Source of the DNA: Paraburkholderia sp. UYCP14C
GTDB taxonomy: Bacteria; Pseudomonadota; Gammaproteobacteria; Burkholderiales; Burkholderiaceae
Reading direction: 5' to 3'
Length of the DNA: 64,000 nt
Assembly: GCF_004197395.1 (NCBI RefSeq)
Contig: NZ_SELS01000028.1
Span: forward strand, 38,128-102,127
Below are positions 1-8,703 of the stretch, piece by piece. Within the stretch, counting starts at the first letter, position 1. Each line of letters starts with the position of its first letter. Below the pieces are notes generated by a model, which searched no databases, was not told where the DNA came from, and saw nothing but the letters and a program-made list of their open reading frames with translations. The translations under genes were made by a program, and so were the position numbers.

Positions 1-756
1 CGCTGCGTCGCCTGCCGCGCGGGCAAGGGCAACTGCTGCGTGAACATCCGCGTGCTCGGCGTCCATACCGACGGCGGCATGACCGAGTACCTCGCGGTGC
101 CGCAGGCGTTCGTCTTCAAGGCCGACGGCGTGACGCTCGACGAAGCCGCGATGCTCGAGTTTCTGGCGATCGGCGCACACGCGGTCGCGCGCGCCGACGT
201 GCAGGCCGCGCAGCGCGTGCTGGTAGTCGGCGCGGGACCGATCGGCATGGCCGCGACGATCTTCGCGAAGTTGCGCGGCGCCGTAGTCACGGTGCTCGAT
301 GGCCGCGCGGACCGCTTGTCGGTGTGCGCCGGCGCGTTGCAGGCGGATCACACGGTGCTGCTCGACACCACCGAGGCCGCGACCGATGCCGCCCAACTCG
401 CCGCACTGACCGGCAATGAGTTCTTCGACGTGGTGTTCGACGCCACCGGCAACGTGAAGGCGATGGAGCGCGGGCTGCAGTTCGTCGCGCATGGCGGCAA
501 GTACGTGCTGGTGTCGATCGTCAGCGAGCGCATTTCGTTTGCCGATCCCGAGTTTCACAAGCGTGAGACGACCTTGCTCGCGAGCCGCAACGCAACCGTC
601 GCCGACTTCGAAACGGTGCTCGACGCGATGCGCGCGGGTAAGATTCCGACGGCCGCGCTCAATACGCACGTGGTCGAACTCGCCGATCTGCCGGGCGAAT
701 TCCCCAACTTGCTGAAACCGGATGCCGGCGTCATCAAGGCGCTGGTCGCCTGTTGA
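1..756 (+). CDS. Zinc-type alcohol dehydrogenase, 5' end missing (L-galactonate/L-gulonate 5-dehydrogenase-like)
   Basis: The reading frame is open from base 1 and begins inside the catalytic zinc domain, so the N-terminus lies outside the window; the GTG at 40 is internal. Near the start, cysteines in RCVACRAGKGNCC look like the structural-zinc loop. A Rossmann motif follows (VLVVGAGPIGM), and the C-terminus matches MDR-family sugar or polyol dehydrogenases. The phrase MLEFLAIGAHAV is one I associate with L-gulonate/L-galactonate 5-dehydrogenases, which oxidise the sugar acid to fructuronate or tagaturonate with NAD. The next gene, 20 bp downstream, is a mannitol-dehydrogenase-family reductase and a UxaA-like dehydratase follows, which supports a hexonate route. 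The exact substrate is inferred. Confidence 0.8.
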   Translation, partial: RCVACRAGKGNCCVNIRVLGVHTDGGMTEYLAVPQAFVFKADGVTLDEAAMLEFLAIGAHAVARADVQAAQRVLVVGAGPIGMAATIFAKLRGAVVTVLDGRADRLSVCAGALQADHTVLLDTTEAATDAAQLAALTGNEFFDVVFDATGNVKAMERGLQFVAHGGKYVLVSIVSERISFADPEFHKRETTLLASRNATVADFETVLDAMRAGKIPTAALNTHVVELADLPGEFPNLLKPDAGVIKALVAC

Positions 757-776
757 GCGAGCGGGGATAACGAACA

Positions 777-1910
777 ATGGGCAATCCGATCCTTCAATTC
801 GGCACCAGCCGGTTTCTGCAGGCGCACGCGGATCTGTTCGTGTCGGCGGCACTCGATGCGGGCCGGGCGTTGGGCCACGTCACCGTCGTACAGACGACGG
901 CCAACCCCGAGAGCGTCGCGCGCATCGACGCGCTACGCGCGCACCGGCAATACGACGTGCGCATTCGGGGCCTGCGCCGCGAAGCGGTGATCGATACGAC
1001 CACGCGATGTCACGCGATTACCGAGGCATTGAACGCGCAAACCGATTGGCCGACCGTGGTGGAGCGCTTCGCGCGCGATGCGCGCGTGGTGATCTCGAAC
1101 ACCGGCGACCGGGGCTACGACTGTTTCGCCGACGACACCGCCGAGTTATTACGTAACGACGCAAGCGCGCCGCGCGGATTCGCCGCGAAGCTCGTGGTGC
1201 TGCTGCATGCACGCTTCAATGCCGGCGCCGCACCGCTGACGCTGCTGCCATGCGAACTCGTGTCCAACAACGGCGACACACTGCGTAGCCTCGTCGCCGA
1301 TATCGCGCGCGGCTGGAACGCCGGAACCGGGTTCCTGAGCTACATCGAGCACACGTGCGTCTGGGTCAATTCGCTGGTGGACCGCATCGTATCCGAGCCA
1401 ATCCGGCCGGTCGGCGCGGTTGCCGAACCCTACGCGTTGTGGGCGATCGAGCGGCGTGCCGGCATGGTGCTGCCGTGCGAACATGAAGCGATGATCGTCA
1501 CCGACGACCTGCTGCACTACGAGCGCCTGAAGCTGTTCTTGCTGAATCTCGGGCATACGTGGCTTGCCGAGCGCTGGCAGGCCGACGCACGCGATCCCGA
1601 CGAAAACGTGCTGCACGCGATGCGCGATCCGCTGTTGCGTACCGATCTCGAATCGCTGTGGCGCGACGAAGTGCTGCCGGTCTTCGATGCGCTCGGCGAG
1701 AGCAGCGACGCACGCGCCTATCTCGACGACGTGCGCGAGCGTTTCGAAAACCCGTTCCTCGATCATCGCCTCGCCGACATCGCGCGCAATCACGAGCAGA
1801 AGAAGGAGCGGCGCTTCAAGCCGGTGATCGAGCTCGCGCGCGAGCTTGGCGTGCGTGTCGAGCAACCGCGGCTGAATGCGGCGCTTGCCGCGTGCGCGCA
1901 CGACGGCTAG
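777..1910 (+). CDS. Mannitol dehydrogenase family oxidoreductase (tagaturonate/fructuronate reductase-like)
   Basis: This 377-residue protein starts with MGNPILQFGTSRFLQAH, the N-terminal signature of the polyol-specific long-chain dehydrogenases (UxaB, UxuB, MtlD). The Rossmann domain occupies about the first 170 residues, including VVISNTGDRGYD. The C-terminal domain carries the family lysine region in YERLKLFLLNLGHTWLA near residue 245. It is somewhat shorter than E. coli UxaB or UxuB. Family members reduce tagaturonate to altronate or fructuronate to mannonate with NADH. Lying between a 5-dehydrogenase-like gene and an altronate-type dehydratase, altronate formation is the most economical role, but this is inferred. 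The ribosome-binding site is weak (GGGGA). Confidence 0.82.
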   Translation: MGNPILQFGTSRFLQAHADLFVSAALDAGRALGHVTVVQTTANPESVARIDALRAHRQYDVRIRGLRREAVIDTTTRCHAITEALNAQTDWPTVVERFARDARVVISNTGDRGYDCFADDTAELLRNDASAPRGFAAKLVVLLHARFNAGAAPLTLLPCELVSNNGDTLRSLVADIARGWNAGTGFLSYIEHTCVWVNSLVDRIVSEPIRPVGAVAEPYALWAIERRAGMVLPCEHEAMIVTDDLLHYERLKLFLLNLGHTWLAERWQADARDPDENVLHAMRDPLLRTDLESLWRDEVLPVFDALGESSDARAYLDDVRERFENPFLDHRLADIARNHEQKKERRFKPVIELARELGVRVEQPRLNAALAACAHDG

Positions 1911-2028
1911 CGGCGCAGGCCGCAAATCCGCAGTAAATGTGTAGCAAACCCCGGCAGCACACCGGCGGCCGCGAGGCCGCGCGGTTCATCCAAATAGAGT
2001 AGATGCCAGCCCAGGAGGAGACGGTTTC

Positions 2029-3315
2029 ATGAAGAAGATGCGTTGGGTAGTGATTTTTCTATGCTTTCTCGCGATCGCGGTCAATTACATCGATCGTGCG
2101 AACCTCGCGGTTGCCGCGCCGCAAATCGAAAAGGCGCTCGGTATCGGCCCCGCCGAGATGGGCTTCATCCTGAGCGGGTTCTTCTGGACCTACGCGTTGA
2201 TGCAGATGCCGTTCGGCTGGTTCGTCGATCGGGTCGGCGCGCGCATCGCGTTGCCGCTCGCGGTCGGCTGGTGGTCGGTGTTTACCGCGGCCACCGCGGT
2301 CACGTCCAGCGTCGCCGGCATGTTCGGCTGCCGACTGTTGCTCGGCGTCGGCGAGGCGGGCGCGTATCCGTCCTGCACGAAGCTCGTCAGCCAATGGTTC
2401 GAACCGAAGGAGCGCGCGATCGCGACGAGCATCTTCGATAGCGGCTCGCGGGTCGGCTCCGCGCTGTCGATTCCGGTGGTCGCGCTGATCATCGGCACGC
2501 TCGGCTGGAAGGCGGCTTTTGTCCTCACCGGCCTGCTCGGCGCGGTGTGGATCGTCGGCTGGTTCGTGATTTACCGCAATCCCGTGCAGGACGCGATGGA
2601 AACCGCCCACAACGCTGTGCAGGCGACTCAGGCACGAGGCGAGCAGGACAAAGTGACGTGGGCATCGCTGTTTCGTCACCGCACGCTGTGGGGCATGATG
2701 CTCGGCTTCTTCTGCCTGAACTTCGTGATCTATTTCTTCATTACGTGGTTTCCGAGCTACCTCGTGCAGACGCGCGGCTTCTCGCTGAAATCGCTCGGCA
2801 CGCTCGGCATGATTCCGGCACTGATCGCGATTCCGGGCGGCTGGCTCGGCGGCTATGTGTCCGACGCGCTGTTCCGGCGCGGCTGGAGCCTGACGGCCGC
2901 GCGCAAGACCTGCATGGTCGGCGGCATGCTGTTGTCGTCGGTGATCACGCTGTCGGCGTTCACGGAGAACACCTATCTGATGCTCGCGTTCTTCGGCATC
3001 GCCTACGGCAGCCTCGCGTTCGCCGCGGCCAGCATCTGGTCGCTGCCTTGCGACGTCGCGCCGACGCCGCGCCATGTCGCGTCGATCGGCGGCATCCAGA
3101 ACTTCGCGTCGAATCTGGCGGGCATCGTGATCACGACGTTCACCGGCGTGATGGTCGCAATGACGAAGGGCTCGTTCACGATTCCTCTCGTCGTCGCGGG
3201 CGGTTTCTGCTTTCTTGGCGCGTTCAGCTATCTTGTCATCGTGGGACGCATCGAGCCGCTGTCGCTGGAGTCGGACAGCCGCGATCTGCCGAAGGGCGCG
3301 GGCTCCACGATCTGA
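2029..3315 (+). CDS. MFS transporter, ACS family (hexonate/hexuronate uptake)
   Basis: This 428-residue inner-membrane protein has about 12 hydrophobic helices. It opens with RWVVIFLCFLAIAVNYIDRA, the hallmark of the anion:cation symporter family that includes the E. coli ExuT, GudP, GarP, DgoT and LgoT carriers. The loop motif WFVDRVGARIAL follows helix 2, and RLLLGVGEAGAYPSCTKLV is the helix 4 signature. A strong AGGAGGAG site lies 8 bp before the ATG. Its place inside a sugar-acid operon suggests proton-coupled uptake of the hexonate used by the flanking enzymes. The actual substrate cannot be read from the sequence. Confidence 0.88.
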   Translation: MKKMRWVVIFLCFLAIAVNYIDRANLAVAAPQIEKALGIGPAEMGFILSGFFWTYALMQMPFGWFVDRVGARIALPLAVGWWSVFTAATAVTSSVAGMFGCRLLLGVGEAGAYPSCTKLVSQWFEPKERAIATSIFDSGSRVGSALSIPVVALIIGTLGWKAAFVLTGLLGAVWIVGWFVIYRNPVQDAMETAHNAVQATQARGEQDKVTWASLFRHRTLWGMMLGFFCLNFVIYFFITWFPSYLVQTRGFSLKSLGTLGMIPALIAIPGGWLGGYVSDALFRRGWSLTAARKTCMVGGMLLSSVITLSAFTENTYLMLAFFGIAYGSLAFAAASIWSLPCDVAPTPRHVASIGGIQNFASNLAGIVITTFTGVMVAMTKGSFTIPLVVAGGFCFLGAFSYLVIVGRIEPLSLESDSRDLPKGAGSTI

Positions 3316-3363
3316 CGTATTCTGTTTCAACGCTCACGGATAACCCTGTTTTCGAGGCTTTTC

Positions 3364-4911
3364 ATGTCGACTCAAGCTAGCGTCGCGTCCGCAATCATCC
3401 GCCTGCATCCCGGCGACGACGTCATCATCGCGACCCGGCAGCTGTTGCCGGGCACGCGCATCGAGGCGGAACGACTGGTCGTCGCCGGGCTGATTCCGCC
3501 GGGCCACAAGATCGCGACGCGCGACATCGCGCAGGGCGAGCCGGTCAAGCGCTACAACCAGATCATCGGTGTCGCGCGGGAGGCGATCGCGCGCGGCCAG
3601 CATGTTCATACGCACAACCTCGGCATGTCCGAGTTCGCGCGCGAGCACGCGTTCGGCGTCGATGCGCAGCCGACCGTCTACGTCGACGAACCCGCGCATT
3701 TCATGGGCATTCGCCGAGACGACGGCCGCGTCGCGACGCGCAATTTCATCGGCATCCTGACGAGCGTGAACTGCTCGGCCACGGTCGCGCGCGCGATCGC
3801 CGATCATTTCCGGCGCGACGTGCATCCCGACGCGCTCGCCGACTATCCGAACGTCGACGGTGTGATCGCATTGACGCACGGGCTCGGCTGCGGCATCGAC
3901 ATGCAAGGCGAGGGCATTTCGATCCTGCGTCGCACGCTCGCCGGTTACGCGGTGCATCCGAACTTCGCGTCGGTGCTGTTCGTCGGGCTCGGCTGCGAGA
4001 CGAACCAGATCGACGGCGTGCTCGCGGCGGGCGGCCTCGACGCCAATTCGATGAAGCTGCGCAGCTTCACGATCCAGGACAGCGGCGGTACGCGCAAGAC
4101 GATCGAACGCGGTATCGCGATGGTGCGCGAGATGCTAGACGACGCGAACCGCGTGCAGCGCGTGCCGGTGCCGGCTTCGCATCTATGCGTCGGCCTGCAA
4201 TGCGGCGGCTCGGACGGCTACTCGGGCATCTCCGCGAATCCGGCGCTCGGTGCCGCGGTCGATCGGCTGGTGCGGCATGGCGGCACCGCGATCCTGTCGG
4301 AGACGCCGGAAATCTACGGTGCCGAGCATCTGCTGACGCGCCGTGCGGTGAGCGCCGCGGTCGGCGACAAGCTGCTCGCGCGCATCGCGTGGTGGCAGGA
4401 CTATTGCGCGCGCAACGGCGGCGCGATGGACAACAACCCATCGGCGGGCAACAAGGTGGGGGGCCTCACGACGATCCTCGAAAAATCTCTCGGCGCGGTC
4501 GCGAAGGGCGGCACGACGAATCTGGTCGACGTCTACGAATATGCGCAGCCGATCGCCGCGAAGGGCTTCGTGTTCATGGATTCGCCCGGCTACGATCCGG
4601 TGTCGGCGACGGGGCAGGTCGCTTCGGGCGCGAACCTGATCTGCTTCACCACCGGGCGCGGCTCCGCATACGGCTGCGCGCCGTCGCCGTCGTTGAAGCT
4701 GGCGACCAACAGCGCGTTGTGGGAGCGCCAGCAGGACGACATCGATATCAATTGCGGCGGTGTGATCGACGGCAGCGCGAGCATCGACGAACTCGGCGAA
4801 GCGATCTTCCGCATGATGCTCGACTGCGCGTCCGGCACCCGCACGAAGAGCGAGCTGCACGGCTATGGGCAAAGCGAGTTCGTGCCGTGGCAGGTCGGCG
4901 TGGTGACCTGA
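3364..4911 (+). CDS. UxaA/GarD family dehydratase (altronate or galactarate dehydratase)
   Basis: The 515-residue product has an N-terminal SAF domain (about residues 10-90, with HPGDDVIIA and LPPGTRI-like elements), a linker and a catalytic part with conserved cysteines: LTSVNCSATVA, THGLGCGID, LFVGLGCETNQ and GLQCGGSDGYSGISANP. These are the iron-binding and active-site signatures of UxaA and GarD. UxaA converts D-altronate to 2-keto-3-deoxy-D-gluconate; GarD acts on galactarate. The preceding tagaturonate-reductase-like gene favours altronate. A single chain of this size is normal for the fused SAF/catalytic form. Start chosen for the GAGG site 6 bp upstream. Confidence 0.88.
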   Translation: MSTQASVASAIIRLHPGDDVIIATRQLLPGTRIEAERLVVAGLIPPGHKIATRDIAQGEPVKRYNQIIGVAREAIARGQHVHTHNLGMSEFAREHAFGVDAQPTVYVDEPAHFMGIRRDDGRVATRNFIGILTSVNCSATVARAIADHFRRDVHPDALADYPNVDGVIALTHGLGCGIDMQGEGISILRRTLAGYAVHPNFASVLFVGLGCETNQIDGVLAAGGLDANSMKLRSFTIQDSGGTRKTIERGIAMVREMLDDANRVQRVPVPASHLCVGLQCGGSDGYSGISANPALGAAVDRLVRHGGTAILSETPEIYGAEHLLTRRAVSAAVGDKLLARIAWWQDYCARNGGAMDNNPSAGNKVGGLTTILEKSLGAVAKGGTTNLVDVYEYAQPIAAKGFVFMDSPGYDPVSATGQVASGANLICFTTGRGSAYGCAPSPSLKLATNSALWERQQDDIDINCGGVIDGSASIDELGEAIFRMMLDCASGTRTKSELHGYGQSEFVPWQVGVVT

Positions 4912-4958
4912 GCGGCTGCTATTGCGGCAACACAAACAAATAAATCACGCACAGGAGG

Positions 4959-6230
4959 ATGCAATTGGAACGCCGCCTTTATTCAGGCCGCGACGTGAAG
5001 CGCGCGCACAGCATCGATGATCTGCGCGCGATGGCCCGCAAACGTCTGCCGAATTTCTGTTTCGAGTATGTCGAGGGCGGCGCCGAAGACGAAGCGACGC
5101 TGCGCCGCAATCGCGACGTATTCGGCGAAATCGCTTTTCTGCCGCGCACGCTGGTGAACGTCGAGCAGCGCAACCAGAGCGTGACGCTGTTCGGCGAACG
5201 CAGCGCGGCGCCGTTCATGATCGGCCCGACCGGCTATAGCGGCCTGATGTTTCGCGAAGGCGACGTCAAGCTCGCCAGTGCCGCTGCGGCGGCCGGCATT
5301 CCGTTCGTGCTGAGCAACGTGTCGACGGTTTCGCTCGAGGAAGTCGTGCGGCGCGCGGGCGGTCGCGTGTGGATGCAGGTCTACATGTACCGCACGCGCG
5401 AATTTCTCGCCAAACTGGCGCAGCGCGCGAAGGCCGCGGGCATCGAGGCGCTGGTCGTCACGACCGATAGCGCGGTGTTCGGCAAGCGTGAATGGGACCT
5501 GCGCAACTACATCGAACCGTTGAAACTCGACTGGCGCAATAAATTCGACGTGCTGCGCCATCCGCGCTGGATGGCCAACGTGCTGTGGCCCAACGGCATG
5601 CCGCGCTTCGCGAACCTCGGCGACTTGTTGCCGCCGGGCCAGGACAGCGTGAAGGGCGCGACGATCACGCTGGGCCGGGAACTGGACCCGTCGTTATCGT
5701 GGGACGATATCCGCTGGCTGCGCGATCTGTGGCCGGGGCGGCTGATCGTCAAAGGCGTGCTTGGCGCACCGGATGCGCTGAAGGCGCTGGAGGTCGGCGT
5801 CGACGGCATCGTGCTGTCGAACCACGGCGGGCGGCAACTCGACAGCGCGGTATCGGCAATGGACGTGCTGCCCGAAGTCGTCGATCAGGTCGGCGGTAAG
5901 CTCTGCGTGATGCTCGACGGCGGGTTTCGCCGCGGTTCGGAGATCCTCAAGGCGGTTGCGCTGGGCGCCGACGCGGTGTTGCTCGGACGCGCGACCACCT
6001 ATGGTCTGAGCGCGGGCGGTCAGCCGGGCGCCGAGCGTGCCATCGAGATTCTGATGACCGAGATCGACCGGGCGCTCGGTCTGCTGGGCTGCGGCGATAT
6101 CGCCGGGCTCGACCGCAGTTATCTGCGCTGGCTAGCGCATCGGGCGCCGCTCGCGCGTGTGCGAGCGGGGACGCAAACGCAAATGCAAATGCAAACGGGG
6201 CAAGCGCGCGCAGCGGCGCTACCCGTGTGA
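4959..6230 (+). CDS. FMN-dependent alpha-hydroxy-acid dehydrogenase (LldD/mandelate dehydrogenase type)
   Basis: About 423 residues, with the FMN-dependent 2-hydroxyacid dehydrogenase fold: FEYVEGGAEDE near residue 28, WMQVYMYR, LIVKGVLGAPDA (lysine binding FMN), SNHGGRQLDSA (catalytic histidine and arginine) and DGGFRRGSEILKA (phosphate binding). Relatives oxidise L-lactate, mandelate or glycolate-like acids to 2-oxoacids. The C-terminal tail is an unusual QMQMQTG-type repeat from CAAATG-like codons. Start note: AGGAGG (4953-4958) directly abuts the ATG at 4959, leaving no spacing; the in-frame TTG at 4965 has ideal 6-bp spacing and may be the true start. The gene ends just before a second, FAD-linked, oxidase. 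Confidence 0.87.
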   Translation: MQLERRLYSGRDVKRAHSIDDLRAMARKRLPNFCFEYVEGGAEDEATLRRNRDVFGEIAFLPRTLVNVEQRNQSVTLFGERSAAPFMIGPTGYSGLMFREGDVKLASAAAAAGIPFVLSNVSTVSLEEVVRRAGGRVWMQVYMYRTREFLAKLAQRAKAAGIEALVVTTDSAVFGKREWDLRNYIEPLKLDWRNKFDVLRHPRWMANVLWPNGMPRFANLGDLLPPGQDSVKGATITLGRELDPSLSWDDIRWLRDLWPGRLIVKGVLGAPDALKALEVGVDGIVLSNHGGRQLDSAVSAMDVLPEVVDQVGGKLCVMLDGGFRRGSEILKAVALGADAVLLGRATTYGLSAGGQPGAERAIEILMTEIDRALGLLGCGDIAGLDRSYLRWLAHRAPLARVRAGTQTQMQMQTGQARAAALPV

Positions 6231-6247
6231 CGAACTGGAGATCAGCG

Positions 6248-7666
6248 ATGCAGCACGAACCGAGCGCGGCGAGCCGCGGTAACGAAGCCGTCGCCGCGCT
6301 GCGCGCCGCGCTCGGCGCGGACATCGTGAGCCTGCCGGCCGAATTTGGCGGACGGCAGTTCGCGGACTGGAGCGGCACGCCGTCGACCGAACCGATCGCG
6401 CTGATCCGCCCGCGCACCACCGACGAGGTCGCCACCGCGCTCAGGATCTGTCATCAGTTGCGCCAGCCGGTCGTCACGCAAGGCGGCATGACCGGCCACG
6501 CGGGCGGCGCCTGCGTGCTCGGCGGCGAGGTCGCGCTGAGCGTCGAGCGGATGAACGGCGTTCTCGACATCGATCCGGTCAGCGCGACGATGACCGTGCT
6601 CGCCGGCACGCCGCTGCAGGTGGTGCAGGAAGCGGCCGATCACGCGGGCTTCATGTTCGCGCTCGACCTCGGCGCGCGCGGCAGTTGCACGATCGGCGGC
6701 AACATCGCGACCAATGCGGGCGGCAATCGCGTGATCCGCTACGGCATGATGCGCGACCAGGTGCTCGACGTCGAAGCGGTGCTCGCCGACGGCAGCGTGA
6801 TTGGCGGCGAGCGCAAGATGATCAAGAACAATACCGGCTACGACCTGCGCAACCTGCTGACGGGCAGCGAAGGCACGCTCGCGGTCATCACGCGCGCGGT
6901 GCTGCGTCTGCGCGCCAAACCGCGCGCGATCTCGACCGCGTGGTGCGGCATGCCGGACTACCCAGTGGTGACCACGCTGCTCGGTCGCGCGCAGGAGCGG
7001 CTGCCGGCCGGCGTGTCCGCGTTCGAAGTGATGTGGCCGAGCTATTGCGACTTCGTGCGGCAACGCCTGCCCGAACTGCGCGTGCCGCTCGCGAGCGATC
7101 ACGCTTACTACGTCCTGCTCGAAACTTGCGGCGCGGACCCGGAACGGCAGTCGGCGGCTTTCGAGGAGTTCCTCGCCGACATGCTCGAGGCCGGCGTGAT
7201 CGCCGACGCCGCGATCGCGCAATCGGACGCGGATGCCGCGGCGTTCTGGGCGATTCGCGACGCGCCGGCCGAATATCCGCGCCTGATACCGGGACGCATC
7301 TCGTTCGACATCAGCTTCGCGGTCGCGCAGGCGGGCGATGCGGCGCAGCGTTGCGACGAGCGGTTGCGCGCGCGCTGGCCGCTCGCGACGATCCTCGTGT
7401 ACGGGCATCTCGGCGACGGCAATCTGCACGTGGTGGTGCAGGAACCGGGCTGGACCGACGAGGCCATCGACGAGGTCAAGCGCGTCGTTTATGAACTCAC
7501 GGGAGAAATGGGCGGCTCCGTATCGGCCGAACATGGAATCGGCGAGGAGAAGCTGGGCGTGCTCGGTCTGTCACGCTCGCCGGCCGAACTCGCGGCGATG
7601 AAGGCGATCAAGCTCGCGCTCGATCCTCACAATATTCTGAACCCCGGCAAGGTGATCGCGATGTAG
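6248..7666 (+). CDS. FAD-binding oxidase/dehydrogenase (GlcD/D-lactate dehydrogenase type)
   Basis: A 472-residue flavoprotein of the vanillyl-alcohol-oxidase superfamily. The PCMH FAD-binding half contains TQGGMTGHAGGA, GSCTIGGNIATNAGGNRVIRYG and NNTGYDLRNLLTGSEGTL. The C-terminal half ends in VSAEHGIGEEKLG, typical of GlcD and D-2-hydroxyacid dehydrogenases. An in-frame GTG at 6227 overlaps the preceding gene, but the ATG at 6248 has a GGAG site with normal spacing, so I prefer it. Beside an FMN-type L-2-hydroxyacid oxidase, the pair could oxidise opposite stereoisomers of a hydroxyacid; that is inference. Final gene of the operon. Confidence 0.87.
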   Translation: MQHEPSAASRGNEAVAALRAALGADIVSLPAEFGGRQFADWSGTPSTEPIALIRPRTTDEVATALRICHQLRQPVVTQGGMTGHAGGACVLGGEVALSVERMNGVLDIDPVSATMTVLAGTPLQVVQEAADHAGFMFALDLGARGSCTIGGNIATNAGGNRVIRYGMMRDQVLDVEAVLADGSVIGGERKMIKNNTGYDLRNLLTGSEGTLAVITRAVLRLRAKPRAISTAWCGMPDYPVVTTLLGRAQERLPAGVSAFEVMWPSYCDFVRQRLPELRVPLASDHAYYVLLETCGADPERQSAAFEEFLADMLEAGVIADAAIAQSDADAAAFWAIRDAPAEYPRLIPGRISFDISFAVAQAGDAAQRCDERLRARWPLATILVYGHLGDGNLHVVVQEPGWTDEAIDEVKRVVYELTGEMGGSVSAEHGIGEEKLGVLGLSRSPAELAAMKAIKLALDPHNILNPGKVIAM

Positions 7667-7862
7667 TGGGCGGGGCGGTCTGGCGTCGTGCTTTGATGTG
7701 TGCAGGCAATTCCAGGCGCGTGTCGTCGCCCGCGTCGGGCGCGTCGGCCGTGAGCAGAGGGCCGTCGAACTGGGCTGAACCGCGCTTTCAGTCGATCGGG
7801 AACGCGGCTCTCCGACGTGACATCCAATCCCATATCTGCAACGGAATACGGGGAGATGTCAT

Positions 7863-8396
7863 ATGAAACTCATCCACACAGTGCTGGCGGCGGCGCTCGC
7901 GTTGACGAGCATCGCGTCCAATGCGCAGGGCGCCGGGCCGGGCGACCCGCAGATCGCCGCGATCGTCGTGACGGCCAATCAAGTCGATATCGACGCGGGC
8001 AAGCTCGCGGAAACCAAAACCAAATCGAAGGACGTCAAGGCGTTCGCGCAGCGAATGGTCACGGATCACAGCGGCGTCAACAAGGCCGCGACCGATCTAG
8101 TGAAAAAGCTCAAAGTGACCCCCGAGGATAACCCGACGAGTCAGAGCATCAAGCAGGGCGGCGACGCGAACATCGCCCGGCTGAAGACACTGTCGGGCGA
8201 CAGTTTCGACAAATCGTATATCGATCACGAGGTCGCCTATCATGAAAGCGTGATCGACGCGCTAGACAAGACGCTCATTCCGGGCGCGAAGAATGAGGAA
8301 CTGAAGGCGCTGCTCGTGAAGGTGCGGCCCGCGTTTGTCGCGCATCTCGAACATGCGCGGCATTTGCAGGCGGAACTGGCAAAGAGCGGTGCGTGA
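7863..8396 (+). CDS. DUF4142 periplasmic protein
   Basis: The 177-residue product starts with a Sec signal peptide (MKLIHTVLAAALALTSIASNAQG) and then a four-helix, ferritin-like DUF4142 domain. Family features include ADTLAEAKS-like GKLAETKTKSKDVKAFAQRM, VTDHSGVN, SYIDHEVAYHESVIDALD and FVAHLEHARHLQ. The conserved histidines resemble the metal-binding ferritin-like architecture, but no enzymatic role is established that I know of. It starts an operon: the next start codon lies one base beyond its stop, and an ECF sigma gene closes the unit, suggesting an envelope stress or metal-related role. Confidence 0.82.
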   Translation: MKLIHTVLAAALALTSIASNAQGAGPGDPQIAAIVVTANQVDIDAGKLAETKTKSKDVKAFAQRMVTDHSGVNKAATDLVKKLKVTPEDNPTSQSIKQGGDANIARLKTLSGDSFDKSYIDHEVAYHESVIDALDKTLIPGAKNEELKALLVKVRPAFVAHLEHARHLQAELAKSGA

Positions 8397-8397
8397 T

Positions 8398-8703
8398 ATG
8401 CGCCTGCTGGTTTGTCTGATGGGCGCACTCGTGTTGCACGTCGATGCGATGGCGGCGACGTACGTCGTCGTGATCGAACAGATGCGGTTCGATCCGCCGG
8501 CGTTGACGGTGGCGCGCGGCGATCGCGTGGTGTGGATCAACAAGGACCTGTTTCCTCACACCGCGACAGCCGACGCGAAGGCGTTCGATTCGCATGACAT
8601 CGCGCCGGAGGCATCGTGGAGTTACGTGGCGCGCAATCGGGGACGCTACGCATATTCGTGCACGCTGCATCCGACGATGCACGCGGTTCTGACCGTACGA
8701 TGA
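8398..8703 (+). CDS. Small cupredoxin (plastocyanin/azurin-like copper protein)
   Basis: A 101-residue secreted protein: signal peptide MRLLVCLMGALVLHVDAMAA followed by one cupredoxin domain. The type-1 copper ligands can all be placed: a histidine in LFPHTATAD, then a Cys-x2-His-x2-Met loop in YSCTLHPTM. The phrase FDPPALTVARGDRVVWINKD is typical of the family. An upstream in-frame start at 8335 would lie inside the preceding gene without a signal peptide, so ATG 8398 is chosen. The stop overlaps the sigma-factor start by 4 bp (ATGA). Likely periplasmic electron carrier or copper handling; partner unknown. Confidence 0.85.
   Translation: MRLLVCLMGALVLHVDAMAATYVVVIEQMRFDPPALTVARGDRVVWINKDLFPHTATADAKAFDSHDIAPEASWSYVARNRGRYAYSCTLHPTMHAVLTVR

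Noticed and set aside
2059-3330. 423-residue minus-strand open frame
   Set aside because: Arginine/alanine-rich antisense shadow of the MFS gene, typical of GC-rich DNA.
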